Shown here: positions 1 to 11,419 of the stretch, piece by piece
Layout of the letters: the number at the start of each line of letters is the position of its first letter
Numbering within the stretch: the stretch's first letter is position 1
Assembly: GCF_900747795.2 (NCBI RefSeq)
Contig: NC_041408.2
Coordinates: 94,237,259 to 94,301,258 of the forward strand
Direction of reading: 5' to 3'
From: Erpetoichthys calabaricus
Lineage: Eukaryota; Chordata; Cladistia; Polypteriformes; Polypteridae
Length of the DNA stretch: 64,000 nt
Program-made: the position numbers and the translations under genes
The notes under the pieces: model-generated
What the model saw: the letters and a program-made list of their open reading frames with translations, nothing else
Told to the model about the DNA's origin: nothing
Databases searched by the model: none

Positions 1-181
1 AGGCAATTCCTTTGACCTCATGGCCTGGGTTAGACTCAACTGGTGGACCTCCTATAGACAGGTGTGTGCATTTTGTACTCAGGGCTGATCAAAAAAATCG
101 ACCACACGCAAGTGGACTCCAAACAAGGTGACGATCAACGGAATGAGATCCACCTGAGCCACATTTCAAGAGTCGTCACAA
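1..181 (-). mobile_element. Remnant of an older Tc1 copy
   Basis: This stretch aligns, with many differences, to the 5' non-coding flank of the adjacent Tc1 element (about 1383-1580), sharing blocks such as AATTCCTTTGAC and CTATAGACAGGTGTGTGC. It stops where the intact-ended element begins, so the younger copy appears to have inserted into or beside an older relative. No continuation of the older copy is seen beyond 1806. Confidence 0.6.
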
Positions 182-183
182 TA

Positions 184-1804
184 CAGTGCATCCAGAAAGT
201 ATTCCCAGTGCTTCATCACTTTTTCCACATTTTGTTATGTTACAGCCTTATTCCAAAATGGATTAAATTCATTTTTCTCCTCAGAATTCTACACACAACA
301 CCCCATAATGACAACGGGAAAAAAGTTTACTTGAGGTTTTTGCAAATTTATTAAAAATAAAAAACCGGAGAAATCCCATGTCCATAAGTATTCACAGCCT
401 TTGCTCAATACTTTGTCGATGCCCCTTTGGCAGCAATTCCAGCCTCAAGTCTTGTTGAATATGGTGCCACAAGCTTGGCACACCTATCCTTGGCCAGTTT
501 GGCCCATTCCTCTTTGCAGCACCTCTCAAGCTCCATCAGGTTGGATGGGAAGCGTCGGTGCACAGCCATTTTAAGATCTCTCCAGAGATGTTCAATCGGA
601 TTCAAGTCTGGGCTCTGGCTGGGCCACTCAAGGACATTCACAGAGTTGTCCTGAAGCCACTCCTTTGATATCTTGGCTGTGTGCTTAGGGTCGTTGTCCT
701 GCTGAAAGATGAACCGTCGCCCCAGTCTGAGGTCAAGAGCGCTCTGGAGCAGGTTTTCATCCAGGATGTCTCTGTACATTGCTGCAGTCATCTTTCCCTT
801 TATCCTGACTAGTCTCCCAGTCCCCACAGCATGATGCTGTCACCACCATGCTTCACTGTAGGGATGGTATTGGCCTGGTGATGAGCGGTGCCTGGTTTCC
901 TCCAAACGTGACGCCTGGCATTCACACCAAAGAGTTCAATCTTTGTCTCATCAGACCAGAGAATTTTCTTTCTCATGGTCTGAGAGTCCTTCAGGTGCCT
1001 TTTAGCAAACTCCAGGCGGGCTGCCATGTGCCTTTTACTAAGGAGTGGCTTCCGTCTGGCCACTCTACCATACAGACCTGATTGGTGGATTGCTGCAGAG
1101 ATGGTTGTCCTTCTGGAAGGTTCTCCTCTCTCCACAGAGGACCTCTGGAGCTCTGACAGAGTGACCATCGGGTTCTTGGTCACCTCCCTGACTAAGGCCC
1201 TTCTCCCCCGATCGCTCAGTTTAGATGGCCGGCCAGCTCTAGGAAGAGTCCTGGTGGTTTGGAATTTCTTCCACTTACGGATGATGGAGGCCACTGTGCT
1301 CATTGGGACCTTCAAAGCAGCAGAGATTTTTCTGTAACCTTCCTCAGATTTGTGCCTCGAGACAATCCTGTCTCAGAGGTCTACAGACAATTCCTTTGAC
1401 TTCATGCTTGGTTTGTGCTCTGACATGAACTGTCAACTGTGGGACCTTCTATAGACAGGTGTGTGCCTTTCCAAATCAGGTCCAGTCAACTGAATTTACC
1501 ACAGGTGGACTCCAATGAAGCTGCAGAAACATCTCAAGGATGATCAGGGGACACAGGATGCACCTGAGCTCAATTTGGAGCTTCATGGCAAAGGCTGTGA
1601 ATACTTATGGACATGTGCTTTCAAGTTTTTTATTTTTAATAAATTTGCAAAAACCTCAGGTAAACTTTTTTCACGTTGTCATTATGGGGTGTTGTGTAGA
1701 ATTCTGAGGAAAAAAATGAATTTAATCCATTTTGGAATAAGGCTGTAACATAACAAAATGTGGAAAAAGTGATGAAGCGCTGGGAATACTTTCCGGATGG
1801 ACTG
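184..1804 (-). mobile_element. Tc1/mariner element, family A
   Basis: The element is bounded by TA duplications (182-183 and 1805-1806). Its terminal inverted repeats are about 175 bp and begin CAGTGCATCC on the left and CAGTCCATCC on the right. The inner part encodes a broken transposase on the minus strand. Length (1621 bp) and layout fit a nearly full-length Tc1 element that can no longer move by itself. Terminal repeats differ at several bases, so it is older than the family B copies at 17.9 and 41.1 kb. Confidence 0.93.
405..1426 (-). pseudogene. Tc1 transposase, family A, broken
   Basis: It reads from ATG at 1426 (MSEHKPSMKSKEL) through a paired helix-turn-helix region, the KLSDRGRRALVREV linker, then the DDE catalytic domain: D in LWSDETKIELFG, D in [10 protein letters not shown] and E in [11 protein letters not shown] with about 34 residues between the last two. 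Two lesions are visible. An arginine codon near residue 19 has become TGA, and about 17-20 bases are missing around 815-826 after IMLWG, which shifts the frame. A full Tc1 transposase is about 340 residues. It cut and pasted DNA in the nucleus when intact. Confidence 0.9.
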
Positions 1805-1806
1805 TA

Positions 1807-2590
1807 TATCCCTTCACTGCAAAACGTCAAGCAGAGCAATCATGAGCTCATTCAGTAAACCCTAGAAGCGATTCTTTACATTATATAGCGCCTTTCACCA
1901 CCAAGTCCGTCTTTTTCACAGCGAACACCACTGCAAGACGCTCCAGCTAAACGGGTTATCGCTACAAACAGCCGCCTCGTTTGTCTCTTAAGGTGGCGCT
2001 GCGCTGCTCGGCGGTTTGCCGGTCGGCTTCTCCTACGCATTCGAAGTTCGCGTGTGGATCTCAGCGGCTCCTTTCAGCGATGTCGACAGAACGCAGACTG
2101 CCGCTGCCGCACACTCGCATATTCAGCTTTGCCATGGTTACAGTTCTCTGAGAATTTGCAGATTGTTGCCCTCGAAAAGCTCACTAAATTATATAAGAGG
2201 TGCGCCTCCACGTTGTGACGCATTCGCGAGTCGCGCTCCTCTAAAGTCAACTTCGGCGAAAGCGGCGCTGAAATCCTCCGCGGCCCGCCTGCTCCGCAGG
2301 AGAGACGCCACGTAAGATGGATGGCTGGTGCCGCAGTTATTGATCCTGGGATAGCTGGAAGCTGCGCCTTATCCCGGTGTCCGCATACATTTTAAACCCC
2401 CATTCATTTTTTTTCCTCTCCCATCCCAAAGAATTCAAATTGGAGATGGCAAGTTGCCTCATGAGTGGGCTCTGTGATGAGCTGGCGCCCCATCCAAGGC
2501 CTGATGTCACCTAATGTGTCTGTCCAAGTGACCCCAACACCATCAATTCAAAAAGACGCGGTGAAGCGTTAGAACCGCACGGGAGAACAC
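1807..2590. other. No gene seen; CpG-richer stretch
   Basis: There is no convincing coding exon. The motif TATATAGCGCCTTTCA sits at 1882. From about 1920 to 2310 the sequence is rich in CpG and has an open plus-strand frame (2016-2315) with no recognisable domain. Confidence 0.5.
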
Positions 2591-2598
2591 TTTCAAAA

Positions 2599-2758
2599 CA
2601 GTGGTGTAGCTAGGAGGGCGGGCAAGGGGGGGACATCTGTCCCCGGGCACAGCATCCAGGGGGCAACGAATTGATGTTCCCCATTGTATTTTGACAAACA
2701 GGAGGGGGCGCGAAATCTTCAGTTGTCCCCGGGCGCTGAAAACCTAGCTACGCCTCTG
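2599..2758. mobile_element. hAT-type MITE
   Basis: The ends are CAGTGGTGTAGCTAGG and, reverse-complemented, CAGAGGCGTAGCTAGG, a hAT-like terminal inverted repeat. An 8-bp target duplication with one mismatch flanks it (TTTCAAAA at 2591-2598, TTGCAAAA at 2759-2766). It is 160 bp, G-rich inside and has no coding capacity. Confidence 0.85.
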
Positions 2759-2766
2759 TTGCAAAA

Positions 2767-3321
2767 TGGAGTCTGATGTGGAAAAGAGGAAAGTGCTACT
2801 CGTGGGCAACAGGAACGACAATTACAAAATACACCATGGGAGACCCTGAGCTACAGGGAGAGACCACTGAAAGGAACTTGATTTTGAAGAGATGATGCCG
2901 CGTGGGCAAGGGAAGGCACTGGCACACTAACTCCTAAAATATAATCTACCTGCAGAATTGGCATAGACAAAGGAAGCAGAGGGTGAGGGTGGGAAGAATC
3001 TCATCAGAATTTGGTGATGTTAAGAGTGGTGACCAGCAGGGGGCAGTGCTGGGACCGCTGGTATTTAGAGAGAGAGAGAGAGAGAGAGAGAGGAGGCACT
3101 GATACAGCACATTGCTAACCCACCGCATAACAACCCACCTCAGGATCCCAGATTAGGACCCGAGTGCAGCCATGCGACGGGTGACACCTCAGCACCGCAC
3201 CAGTTCAGATGGAATGGGATGGGGAGGTTTTTAATAGTGGCTGGAGTGCCAATTCTGCCACCAACCCCCAGGTTTTTCCCTGCAGGCTGGAGGGCCCAAA
3301 TGTAGGGCTGGATGCAGATTA
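2767..3321. other. No gene; (GA)n microsatellite
   Basis: A (GA)n run lies at about 3067-3092. Sequence at 3131-3320 resembles repeat DNA but I cannot name its family. Confidence 0.4.
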
Positions 3322-3410
3322 ACATCAAATTTGGATAGGAATATAAGTAACAAGCTGGTTAAGTTTGCTGATGATGCCAAAATAGGTGGATTAGCAGATA
3401 ATCTGGAATC

Positions 3411-5293
3411 CATTAGATAGATAGATAGATAGATAGATACTTTATTAATCCCAATGGGAAATTCACATTCTTCAGCAGCAGCATACTGATACAATAAATA
3501 ATATTAAATTAAAGAATGATAATAATACAGGTGAAAAAAACAGACAATAACTATGTATAATGTTAAATATTAACGTTTACCCCCCCTGGTGGAATTAAAG
3601 AGTCGCATAGTTTGGGGGAGGAACGATCTCCTCAATCTGTCTGTGGAGCAGGACAGTGACAGCAGTCTGTCGCTGAAGCTGCTCTTCTGTCTGGAGATGA
3701 TCCTGTTCAGTGGATGCAGTGGATTCTCCATAATTGATAGGAGCCTGCTGAGCGCCCTTCGCTCTGCCACAGATGTTAAACTGTCCAGCTCCATGCCAAC
3801 AATAGAGCCTGCCTTCCTCACCAGTTTGTCCAGGCGTGAGGCGTCTTTCCTCTTAATGCTGCCTCCCCAGCACACCACTGCGTAGAAGAGGGCGCTCGCC
3901 ACAACTGTTTGATAGAACATCTGCAGCATCTTATTGCAGATGTTGAAGGAAGCCAGCCTTCTAAGGAAGTATAACCGGCTTTGTCCTTTCTTACACAGCG
4001 CATCAGTATTAGCAGTCCAGTCTAATTTATCATCCAGCTGCACTCCCAGATATTTATAGGTCTGCACCATCTGCACACAGTCACCTTTGATGATCACTGG
4101 GTCTATGAGGGGTCTGGGCCTCCTAAAATCCACCACCAGCTCCTTGGTTTTGCTGGTGTTCAGGTGTAGGTGGTTTGAGTCGCACCATTTAACAAAGTCA
4201 TTGATTAGGTCCCTATACTCCTCCTCCAGCCCATTCCTGATACAGCCCACGATAGCAGTGTCATCAGCGAACTTTTGCACGTGGCAGGACTCCGAGTTGT
4301 ATTGGAAGTCCGATGTATATAGGCTGAACAGGACCGGAGAAAGTACAGTCCCTTGTGGCGCTCCTGTGTTGCTGACCACAATGTCAGACGTGCAGTTCCC
4401 AAGACGCACATACTGAGGTCTGTCTTTAAGATAGTCCACGATCCATGCCACTAGGTATGAATCTAATCCCATCTCTGTTAGCTTGTCCCTAAGGAGCAGA
4501 GGTTGGATTGTGTTGAAGGCGCTAGAGAAGTCTAGAAACATAATTCTTACTGCACCACTGCCTCTGTCCAAGTGAGAGAGGGATCGGTGTAGCATATAGA
4601 TGATGGCATCTTCTGCTCCCACCTTCTCCTGATATGCAAACTGCAGAGGGCCAAGGGCGTGTTGAACCTGTGGCCTAAGGTGGTGAAGCAGCAGCCTCTC
4701 CATGGTCTTCATCACATGTGATGTCAGAGCAACAGGCCGAAAGTCATTCAGCTCACTAGGACGTGATACCTTTGGGACTGGGGTGATACAAGATGTTTTC
4801 CAAAGCCTCGGGACTCTCCCCTGTTCCAGGCTCAGGTTGAAGATGCGCTGTAGAGGACCCCCCAGCTCCGATGCACAGACCTTCAGCAGTCGTGGCGATA
4901 CTCCATCTGGACCCGCTGCTTTGCTGGCACGAAGTCTCCTCAGCTCTCTGCTCACTTGCGCTGTTGTAATTATGGGTGGGGATGTCTTTCCTATGCTGGT
5001 ATCAGCAGAAGGATGTGTGGAGGGTGCAGTACTCCGAGGTGAGAGTGAGAGTGGGTTAGGGTGGTCAAACCTGTTAAAAAAGTTGTTCATTTGGTTTGCT
5101 CTCTTCACGTCTCTCTCAATGGTGGTACCCCGCTTCGAGCTGCAGCCAGTGATGATCTTCATCCCATCCCACACTTCCTTCATGCTGTTATTCTGCAACT
5201 TCTGCTCCAGCTTTCTCCTGTACTGCTCCTTCGCCGCCCTGAGTTGGACTCGGAGTTCCTTCTGCACGCGCTTGAGCTCATGCTGATCACAGA
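3411..5293 (-). mobile_element. LINE of the CR1/L2/Rex1 group, 5'-truncated
   Basis: It is a non-LTR retrotransposon whose 3' end is a (TATC)n tail preceded by GGGATTAATAAAG. The same 3' end recurs at 14711, 17206 and 54692, marking one family. The 5' end, including the endonuclease domain, is missing, as is usual for target-primed reverse transcription. The remaining RT frame is open throughout, so the insertion looks fairly recent. It lies inside the CR1 element, in the opposite orientation. Confidence 0.9.
3570..5293 (-). CDS. LINE reverse transcriptase ORF (partial)
   Basis: About 574 uninterrupted codons encode the reverse transcriptase and C-terminal region. Motifs in order: [44 protein letters not shown] (motif A), NTGAPQGTVLSPVLF (motif B), VQKFADDTAIVG (motif C, catalytic ADD), then TKELVVDFRRP and YKYLGVQLDDKLDW. 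It ends at NSTRGGKR and a stop at 3570. The first residues belonging to the LINE are about CDQHELKRVQKEL. Upstream codons in the same open frame come from antisense CR1 sequence. No apurinic endonuclease domain is present, so it cannot be autonomous. Confidence 0.85.
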
Positions 5294-5899
5294 AGGACTT
5301 GGGCAGCAGACAGGCTTGGGCAGATTTGTGGAGGATGAAATTTAATGTCAGTAAATGTAAAGAACTACACATAGGGAGTAAAAATGTGAGGTTTGAATAC
5401 ACAATGGGTGGTCAGAAAATCAAGAGTCCACCTTATGAGAAGGATTTAGGAGTCATAGTGGACTCTAAGATATCGACTTCCAGATAGTGTTCAGAAGTCA
5501 TTAACAGAATGTCAGGTTATATAGCGCCTTGATGTGTGGAGTACAAGTCACAGGAGGTTCTACTCAAGTCTTTATAACACACTGGTGAGGCCTCATCTGG
5601 AGTCCTGGGTGAAGTTTTGCTCTCCAGGCTACAAAAAGGACATAACAGCACAAGAAAAGGTCCAGAGAAGAGCAACTAGGCTGATTCAGGATGAGTTATG
5701 AGGAAAAATTAAAAGAGCTGAGCCTTTACAGTTTAAGCAACAGGTGATTTAAAGGAGACCTGATTAAAGTGTTTAAAATAATGAAGGGAAATAGTCCAGT
5801 GGATCGAGACGGTGACTTTAAAATGAGTTCATTAAGAACATGGGGACACAATTGAAAACTTGTGAAGGGGAAATTTCACACAAACATAGAGTGAAAGGC

Positions 5900-7310
5900 A
5901 CTATACAGTACAATAGATAGATCTTTATTGTCATTGTCACTTTTATAAAGGAACAATGAAATTGAAGGTGGAGTCAACTCCGTGTGAGGCATAAGAGTTA
6001 AAAAGACAAGAAGAAAGAAAATAATAACAAACCAAATAGCAATAAAAGTACTTTACAAAATATACATATTGCACTGATGGTCTGTATTACACGTTGGCAT
6101 AATGATGATAATGATATGCAGCAGTTTTATTCCGAGTTCAGGGCCGTGATTGGTTTTGGATTAAAGCTGTTTTTAAGGCGGTTTCTCCTGGTTTTCATTG
6201 CTCCGTATTTCTTGCCCGATGGCAAAAGCTGGAAGAGGCAATGACCGGGATGTGATGAATCCTGTGAAATGTCTTATTGCTTTTTTGCGGCATCGGGAGG
6301 TGTAGCTTTGTTCCAGAGTGGAGAGTGTACAGCCAATTGTTCTCTCCGCTGTCCTGACGACCCTGTGGAGCGCCGTACCACACACACAGTCCATATGTGA
6401 GCGCGCTCTCGATGGAACAGTGACAAAAGGCAAGGAGCAGATTTTTGGGGAGATGGTTCTTTATCTGCGGTGGGTTGGCATCCTGCCCGGGATTGGTTCC
6501 CTGCCTTGTGCCCTGTGTTGGCTGGGATTGGCTCCAGCAGACCCCCGTGACCCTGTGTTCGGATTCAGCGGGTTGGAAAATGGATGGATGGATGGATGGA
6601 TGGATGGTTCTTTATGAGGGTTCTCAGTCTCTGCTGCGCCTTCTTCAGCAGCTCCTTGGTGTTAGTGCTCCAGGTCAGGTCTTCCTCCAGCTCAGTGCCC
6701 AGAAACCTGAACACCAGGACCCTCCCCACACAGACCCCATACCCCACCAATGATGAGTGGCTGGATGTCAGTTTTGTTTTTTCTAGTCAATAACAAGCTC
6801 CTTCATTTTTATGGTGTTGAGCAGCAGGTTATTGACTGTGTGCCACTCTGACAGCCTCTCCACCTCATCCCTGTATGCCAGCTCACCCTCCTTGCCCAAG
6901 ATGAGTCCGACCAACGTCATGTCATTCGTGAACTTTATAATCTTGTTGCTATGGTGAGTGGGGACACAGTCGTATGTGTAGAGGGTGTGGAGTGGGCTGA
7001 GCACACAACCCTGTGGTGTCCCAGTGTTGAGGCTGAGAGCAGTGGATGTGTGGAGACCCAGCCTGACCCTTTGGGAGCGACCAGACAGGAAGTCCAGTAT
7101 CCAACTGCAGGTGAGTGGTGGAAGTCCCAGATCTGCCAGTTTGGACACCAGTCATTGTGGGAGGATGGTGTTAAATGCCGAGCTGAAGTCCACAAAGAGC
7201 AGTCTGGCGTAACTCCCATGCTGCTCCAGGTGGGTCAGGGCAGCATGAAGGGCTGTGGCCACAGTGTCCTCTGTGGATCTCTTTGCTTTGTTCTTTGTAG
7301 GCACTTATAT
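5900..7310 (-). mobile_element. Rex1-like LINE, 5'-truncated and decayed
   Basis: Minus-strand fragments encode RLGLHTSTALSLNTGTPQG, CVLSPLHTLYTYDC (motif B), NKIIKFTNDMTLVGL (motif C with ADD decayed to TND) and MKELVID. The 3' end near 5925 reads AATGACAATAAAGATCTATC, as does the plus-strand Rex1-like fragment ending at 56705. Possible target duplications are AGGCACTATA on the left and AGGCACTTATA on the right. It sits inside the CR1 element and is interrupted by a SINE fragment. Confidence 0.8.
6465..6603 (+). mobile_element. SINE 3' half with clean target duplication
   Basis: It starts at CTGCGGTGGGTTGGCA and ends in (GGAT)n. A perfect 12-bp duplication, ATGGTTCTTTAT, flanks it at 6453-6464 and 6604-6615. 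The tRNA-like head is absent. Several other copies in the window begin at the same point. Confidence 0.92.
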
Positions 7311-7465
7311 ATAAGAGATCAAGTCATGTGGCGGACAGTAAAACTTTAAGGACTTTCAAAACCTGACTTGATATTTTTTTTAGAAGAATTAAGTGGAGAG
7401 GACTGGCAGGCTTTGTGGGACTGAATGGCCTGATCTCATTCTGGTTCTTCTAATGTTCTTATTAA

Positions 7466-7846
7466 AGGTGTCATTCTGTCACTAAATAATTAAGCACATT
7501 CATAAATACTCGGGTGTTCCGTCCTGTCCCCAAGTGTGATTGCCCCATCCCATTCCTACTCCCCCCGCTGGCCCACACTCACACTGCGCTTAACATTCTG
7601 TGTAAAGCCAAAACAAGATCTGAACATGGAATGGCAGCCTGCATGTCCAAATAATGTCCCTTTATTTCGTAATTGTGTCAGTCGTGTAGGGCAGCATGAC
7701 GCTCTCCACTCTTACAGATTTATTGAGTGTGCAGTGCAGCCTTTTGCTGTTAATCGTGGTGCACGTCCGGACAAAATAATGTTAAGGGAGGAATTTACAG
7801 CATTTCTTGCCAACTACAATTCACGTTCATGCGTAGAGGCGAGAAT
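7466..7846. other. No feature recognised
   Basis: Mixed-composition sequence with an open plus-strand frame from 7536 that has no recognisable domain. Confidence 0.4.
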
Positions 7847-7979
7847 CCAACCATCCATTCATTATCCAACCCACTATATCCTAACTACAGGGTCACGGGG
7901 GGTCTGCTGGAGCCAATCCCAGCCAACTCAGGGCACAAGGCAGGAAACAAGCCCTGGGCAGGGAGCCAGCCCACCGCCA
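7847..7979 (-). mobile_element. SINE 3' half
   Basis: Minus-strand copy of the SINE tail half, beginning at GCGGTGGGCTGGC and ending with TGGATGG. Flanks AGAGGCGAGAAT (7835) and AGAGGTGAGAAT (7980) form a 12-bp target duplication with one CpG-type change. Confidence 0.88.
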
Positions 7980-7991
7980 AGAGGTGAGAAT

Positions 7992-8307
7992 AAAAACCCT
8001 TAATGATATCAAATGAAATTAGAACGGCACTATGTGACTTGTCACATCATTGACGCCATGTCTGTTTTCCATGGTAGGGCGCGTTTAGCGATCACACTGT
8101 TCCCAAATGCTGCTGAACGGTGCCAGGGCATACCTCTATGAAGTGGGTCAGGGACTGGCATGGAGCGATCACCCAAGTCAAGTGAACAAGACTTTGGGGT
8201 GTTACATGCGGACACGTGTGCTCAGGCATGGAACGAATTGCCACTGTGAGTGCCCCCTAAAGACGTCTGCAGCCATCTCCATTCTGTCACTAAATAACTG
8301 AGCATGT
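7992..8307. other. No feature recognised
   Basis: Unassigned sequence. The short phrase CATTCTGTCACTAAATAA occurs both at about 7471 and 8280, suggesting an old duplicated repeat. Confidence 0.35.
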
Positions 8308-8592
8308 CCATCCATCCATTATCCAACCCGCTATATCCTAACTACAGGGTCACGGGGGTCTGCTGGAGCCAATCCCAGCCAACACCGGGTGCAACAAACC
8401 CTGGTCAGGACACACACACACACACACACACACTAGGGACAATTTAGAATCACCAATACACCTAACCTGCATGTCTTTGGACTGTGGGAGGAAACCGGAG
8501 CGCCCGGAGTAAGACACGGGGAGAACATGCAGCGAACCCGGGTCTCCTAATTGCGAGGCAGCAGCGCTACCCACTGCGCCACCATGCCGCCC
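8308..8592 (-). mobile_element. tRNA-derived SINE, near full length
   Basis: The 5' head is at the right end (GGGCGGCATGGTGGCGCAG, tRNA box A-like) followed by GGGTTCGCTGC in place of box B. The body carries the CAAAGACATGCAGGTTAGG segment, a (GT)n tract, and a 3' tail of (GGAT)n at the left end. Confidence 0.9.
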
Positions 8593-9056
8593 TTGGGCCT
8601 ATTTATTTCTTTATTTATTTACTAGGGGGCTTTGCCCCTAATCGCATCCCTCGCCAACTCCCGTGCCTGCGCTCTGCACTGGCCTCTTTGCAGGTCTGCT
8701 GCTCGCATATGGGGATGAGGATGTACAATTTAGTAACTATTTGAGATTACAGTAAGTGATTAACCATATTAAATAGTAAAACGTAATCATTTGAATTTAA
8801 ATTATGTGTCATGTTGCGTTAGTTATTCGTTGCGTTATACGATTTCGTTTTGTTTGGCTTTGTAATTAACACGCATAAACTTTTTAAGCTTATACTTTTA
8901 CTGTAAAACTTCAGTGAAAACAATTTTTGAATTAAATTTTCGTCAATATCTGCTTTAAAATCAATTCTAAGATTGCACATTAAAACCCGATCATGTTCTA
9001 CCTTAAACCCTGAGCTATGGGAAGAGACCTCTAAGTATTTAAGGCTTTATGTTGGC
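8593..9056. other. AT-rich, no gene
   Basis: Nothing coding is seen. A short perfect hairpin-like string, AGGGGCTTTGCCCCT, lies at about 8626-8640, at the start of an AT-rich tract. Confidence 0.4.
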
Positions 9057-9070
9057 ACAATGTGTTCATC

Positions 9071-9191
9071 CATCCATTTTCCAACCCGCTGAATCCAAAC
9101 ATAGGGTCACGGGGGTCTGCTGGAGCCAATCCCAGCCAACACAGGGCACAAGGCAGGAACCAATCCTGGGCAGGATGCCAACCCACCGCAG
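9071..9191 (-). mobile_element. SINE 3' half with 14-bp duplication
   Basis: Only the CTGCGGTGGGTTGG-to-GGATGG half of the SINE is present. Perfect target duplications ACAATGTGTTCATC flank it at 9057-9070 and 9192-9205. Confidence 0.92.
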
Positions 9192-9254
9192 ACAATGTGT
9201 TCATCGTCTGAGTAATGCGGAGAAGCGATTAAAAAGACATATAAAATGTTAGGT

Positions 9255-9680
9255 TAAATCATAAAAGCTTTGGAGTATAAATCAAGGAGCTACCTAAAGC
9301 GCCAGTGAGAGCACCTGTGGAGTGTCGTGTGCAGTTCTGATCTCCAAAGCAGGATCTGTTGGCTGAAGCTGCGCGGAGGAGAGCAACCAGGTGCATCATG
9401 GGACTTGAGGACATGTCCTTCTGTGACAGACTCGGAGAATTAAACCTGCCGAGCAGAGGAGACCACGTGGGGACCTCAGTCGGCTCATCAAACTCCTCAA
9501 AGAATTCTGCCAACGTACTCGAGGACATCGGTGGTTACGAGCGTTCAGGACCGAAGCCAGTAAGCTCTTCTTTACGAAATCTGGATGAAAACTACCAAGA
9601 CTGGGAGCTGAAGCAGAAGGTTTCAGAAGGATGTGCGGCGGGCTGGAGGGTCTCCTTCTCATTTGTTCACATTTCTTGAT
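9255..9680 (+). mobile_element. CR1-like LINE fragment
   Basis: Plus-strand codons give ARRRATRCIMGLEDMSFCDR and LGELNLPSRGDH. These match the C-terminal part of CR1-type reverse transcriptases (RRATRLI..L.YEERL.L..L). It is a short, frame-damaged relic truncated at both ends. Confidence 0.65.
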
Positions 9681-11419
9681 CTCTTACGATGCTCCGGTAA
9701 CAAGCCGACATGACACCTGATCGGTCTGCTCAGTCGCTTATCGATTCCCGTGGACCAGTCGGTATCTGCCGAGCCTCCCAGCAGGTTTATTATCGGCACT
9801 TTAGGGTGACTGATGACTTTGCTCATGCGTGCTGCCAGCTGGTGCTCTTGCTGAAGCGATATCGATTGAATTCACAATTGTGAATGAAGGTTCTTTCGTA
9901 AATGATGACTAAATATTTCATTTTCGTTTTAACAAAGCACAGCCTGAAACTCTTCCCGTCTTGGCAGTCCAAGGAGAGCCCATAAGAGCGTATCTGTGTT
10001 AGCGTGCATGAATATAGATTACGTGTTAAATTAGCAATCATCGGTCATTAGGACAATAAATAAATCTTAGCGTAGTTGTTAAGCGCTCACATGAATTATT
10101 AAAATTCTCATCATAAGCCTGCTCGCATAGCTATGGCCCCCTCGGTCTCGGCGCTGATGAAGCACACCAGACGTGGCCAACAAAACAGCCAATAAAGCGG
10201 ATGTTGCGATCTGAATGTCCTCGTACGCCTGTCCGGTTTGCCGAGTGCTCGGCTCCATTGCTCCCCATTTGTCTTTGGGGTATTCAGCACTCCGTCGAGC
10301 CTGAAATGCAATGCGCCTCTTCACTCAGCACGCCAGCGTAAACGGGGCTTGGGGGTCCCAGGAGGACTCCTAGAATTACGGCATCCATGCGAGGCAGAGC
10401 GGCCCCTTCCCTCTTAAAATACAGATTATAAAAACCATTCATCAAAGGAAGCTGGCAAGTATAAAAATAGAAAAGAAAGAGAAGAAAAAAAAAAAAACCT
10501 GTCCATTAATGTAAAGGTCGCCCACCACCTGAGGTGAGGTAACGCCAGCCGCTTGATGGACAAGTGACACACCGGTGAACCGCTAGGAGCCACTGCAGTC
10601 CATCCGGCCAACCATCCATCCTTCCGTTTTCTGAATCCCAGACTCTACTTCACTAATCCAAGTAGATTCCATTGGATTAATTCTCTTCCTTTCTCAATTA
10701 ATAATAATAATAATAATAATAATAATGTATTAGGAGAAATTCACTGCAGTCCCATTATCTATTTTAGTATTCAATACATTGTCGCATGTGTGGACATAGG
10801 GGACGGCTGAAGGGCTAATAGTGACTGTAATTCTACCGCCACACCAGGGGCTGGCGCTGTGTCCTACTGCCTTTTTTATTTCTTCCCTCCCACCGCAGAA
10901 CAGATGATTGACAGCTGTAACACCTCTGATGTCATTTCCGGTGTCCATCCACCCGGACCCGGAAAGGACTCAAAGTCGGAAGCTCTGCCATCTTTGTTAG
11001 TACGTCTCTGCAAGTACTGCAGGTTTTTTCTTTGTTATCTGATTATACAGGGTGACCAGGCTGGTACCCCAACTCTTCATTGTTATCATCTCAGTCTCTT
11101 ACAACGTGTTTAAAGGAAGACATGGCTGTAGAGGTGCCCAGCAATCTGGCATTCCACATAGTCCTTCACTGCAAATGTGCACCATTTACTGATACAGAAT
11201 AATCATCCATCCACCCATCTGTCCAATGCTGAATCTTTACATCCAATGAAGGCACACAGATTAAGTAACATCTAATGTCCCAGAGCCTCTTCTATACTTT
11301 CCGGAGGTATGAGACAAGGAAGACCCGCCCAGGAGGGGAGCAGGAAGTTAGTGGAGTAAAGACACGCCCAGTGAGGTCCTGGATGGATGTGCACCTTTTC
11401 CAGTTTTCATGTCCCAGTA
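9681..11419. other. No gene seen
   Basis: There is an A-rich tract at about 10467-10498 and an (AAT)n microsatellite at about 10700-10727. Open frames here are short and have no recognisable domain. Confidence 0.4.

Larger units (their letters stand above)
3322..7465 (+). mobile_element. CR1-like LINE split by two later LINEs
   Basis: Three separated pieces in the same orientation belong to one CR1-type reverse transcriptase tail. The piece at 3322-3410 encodes NKLVKFADDAKIGGL (RT motif C). The piece at 5294-5890 encodes WRMKFNVSKCKELHIGSK, YEKDLGVIVDSK and the thumb region. The piece at about 7311-7465 carries the 3' end with GGGACTGAATGGCCTGATCT, a CR1-like ending. The gaps are filled exactly by minus-strand LINEs at 3411-5293 and about 5900-7310. 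The coding frame is decayed. Confidence 0.75.
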
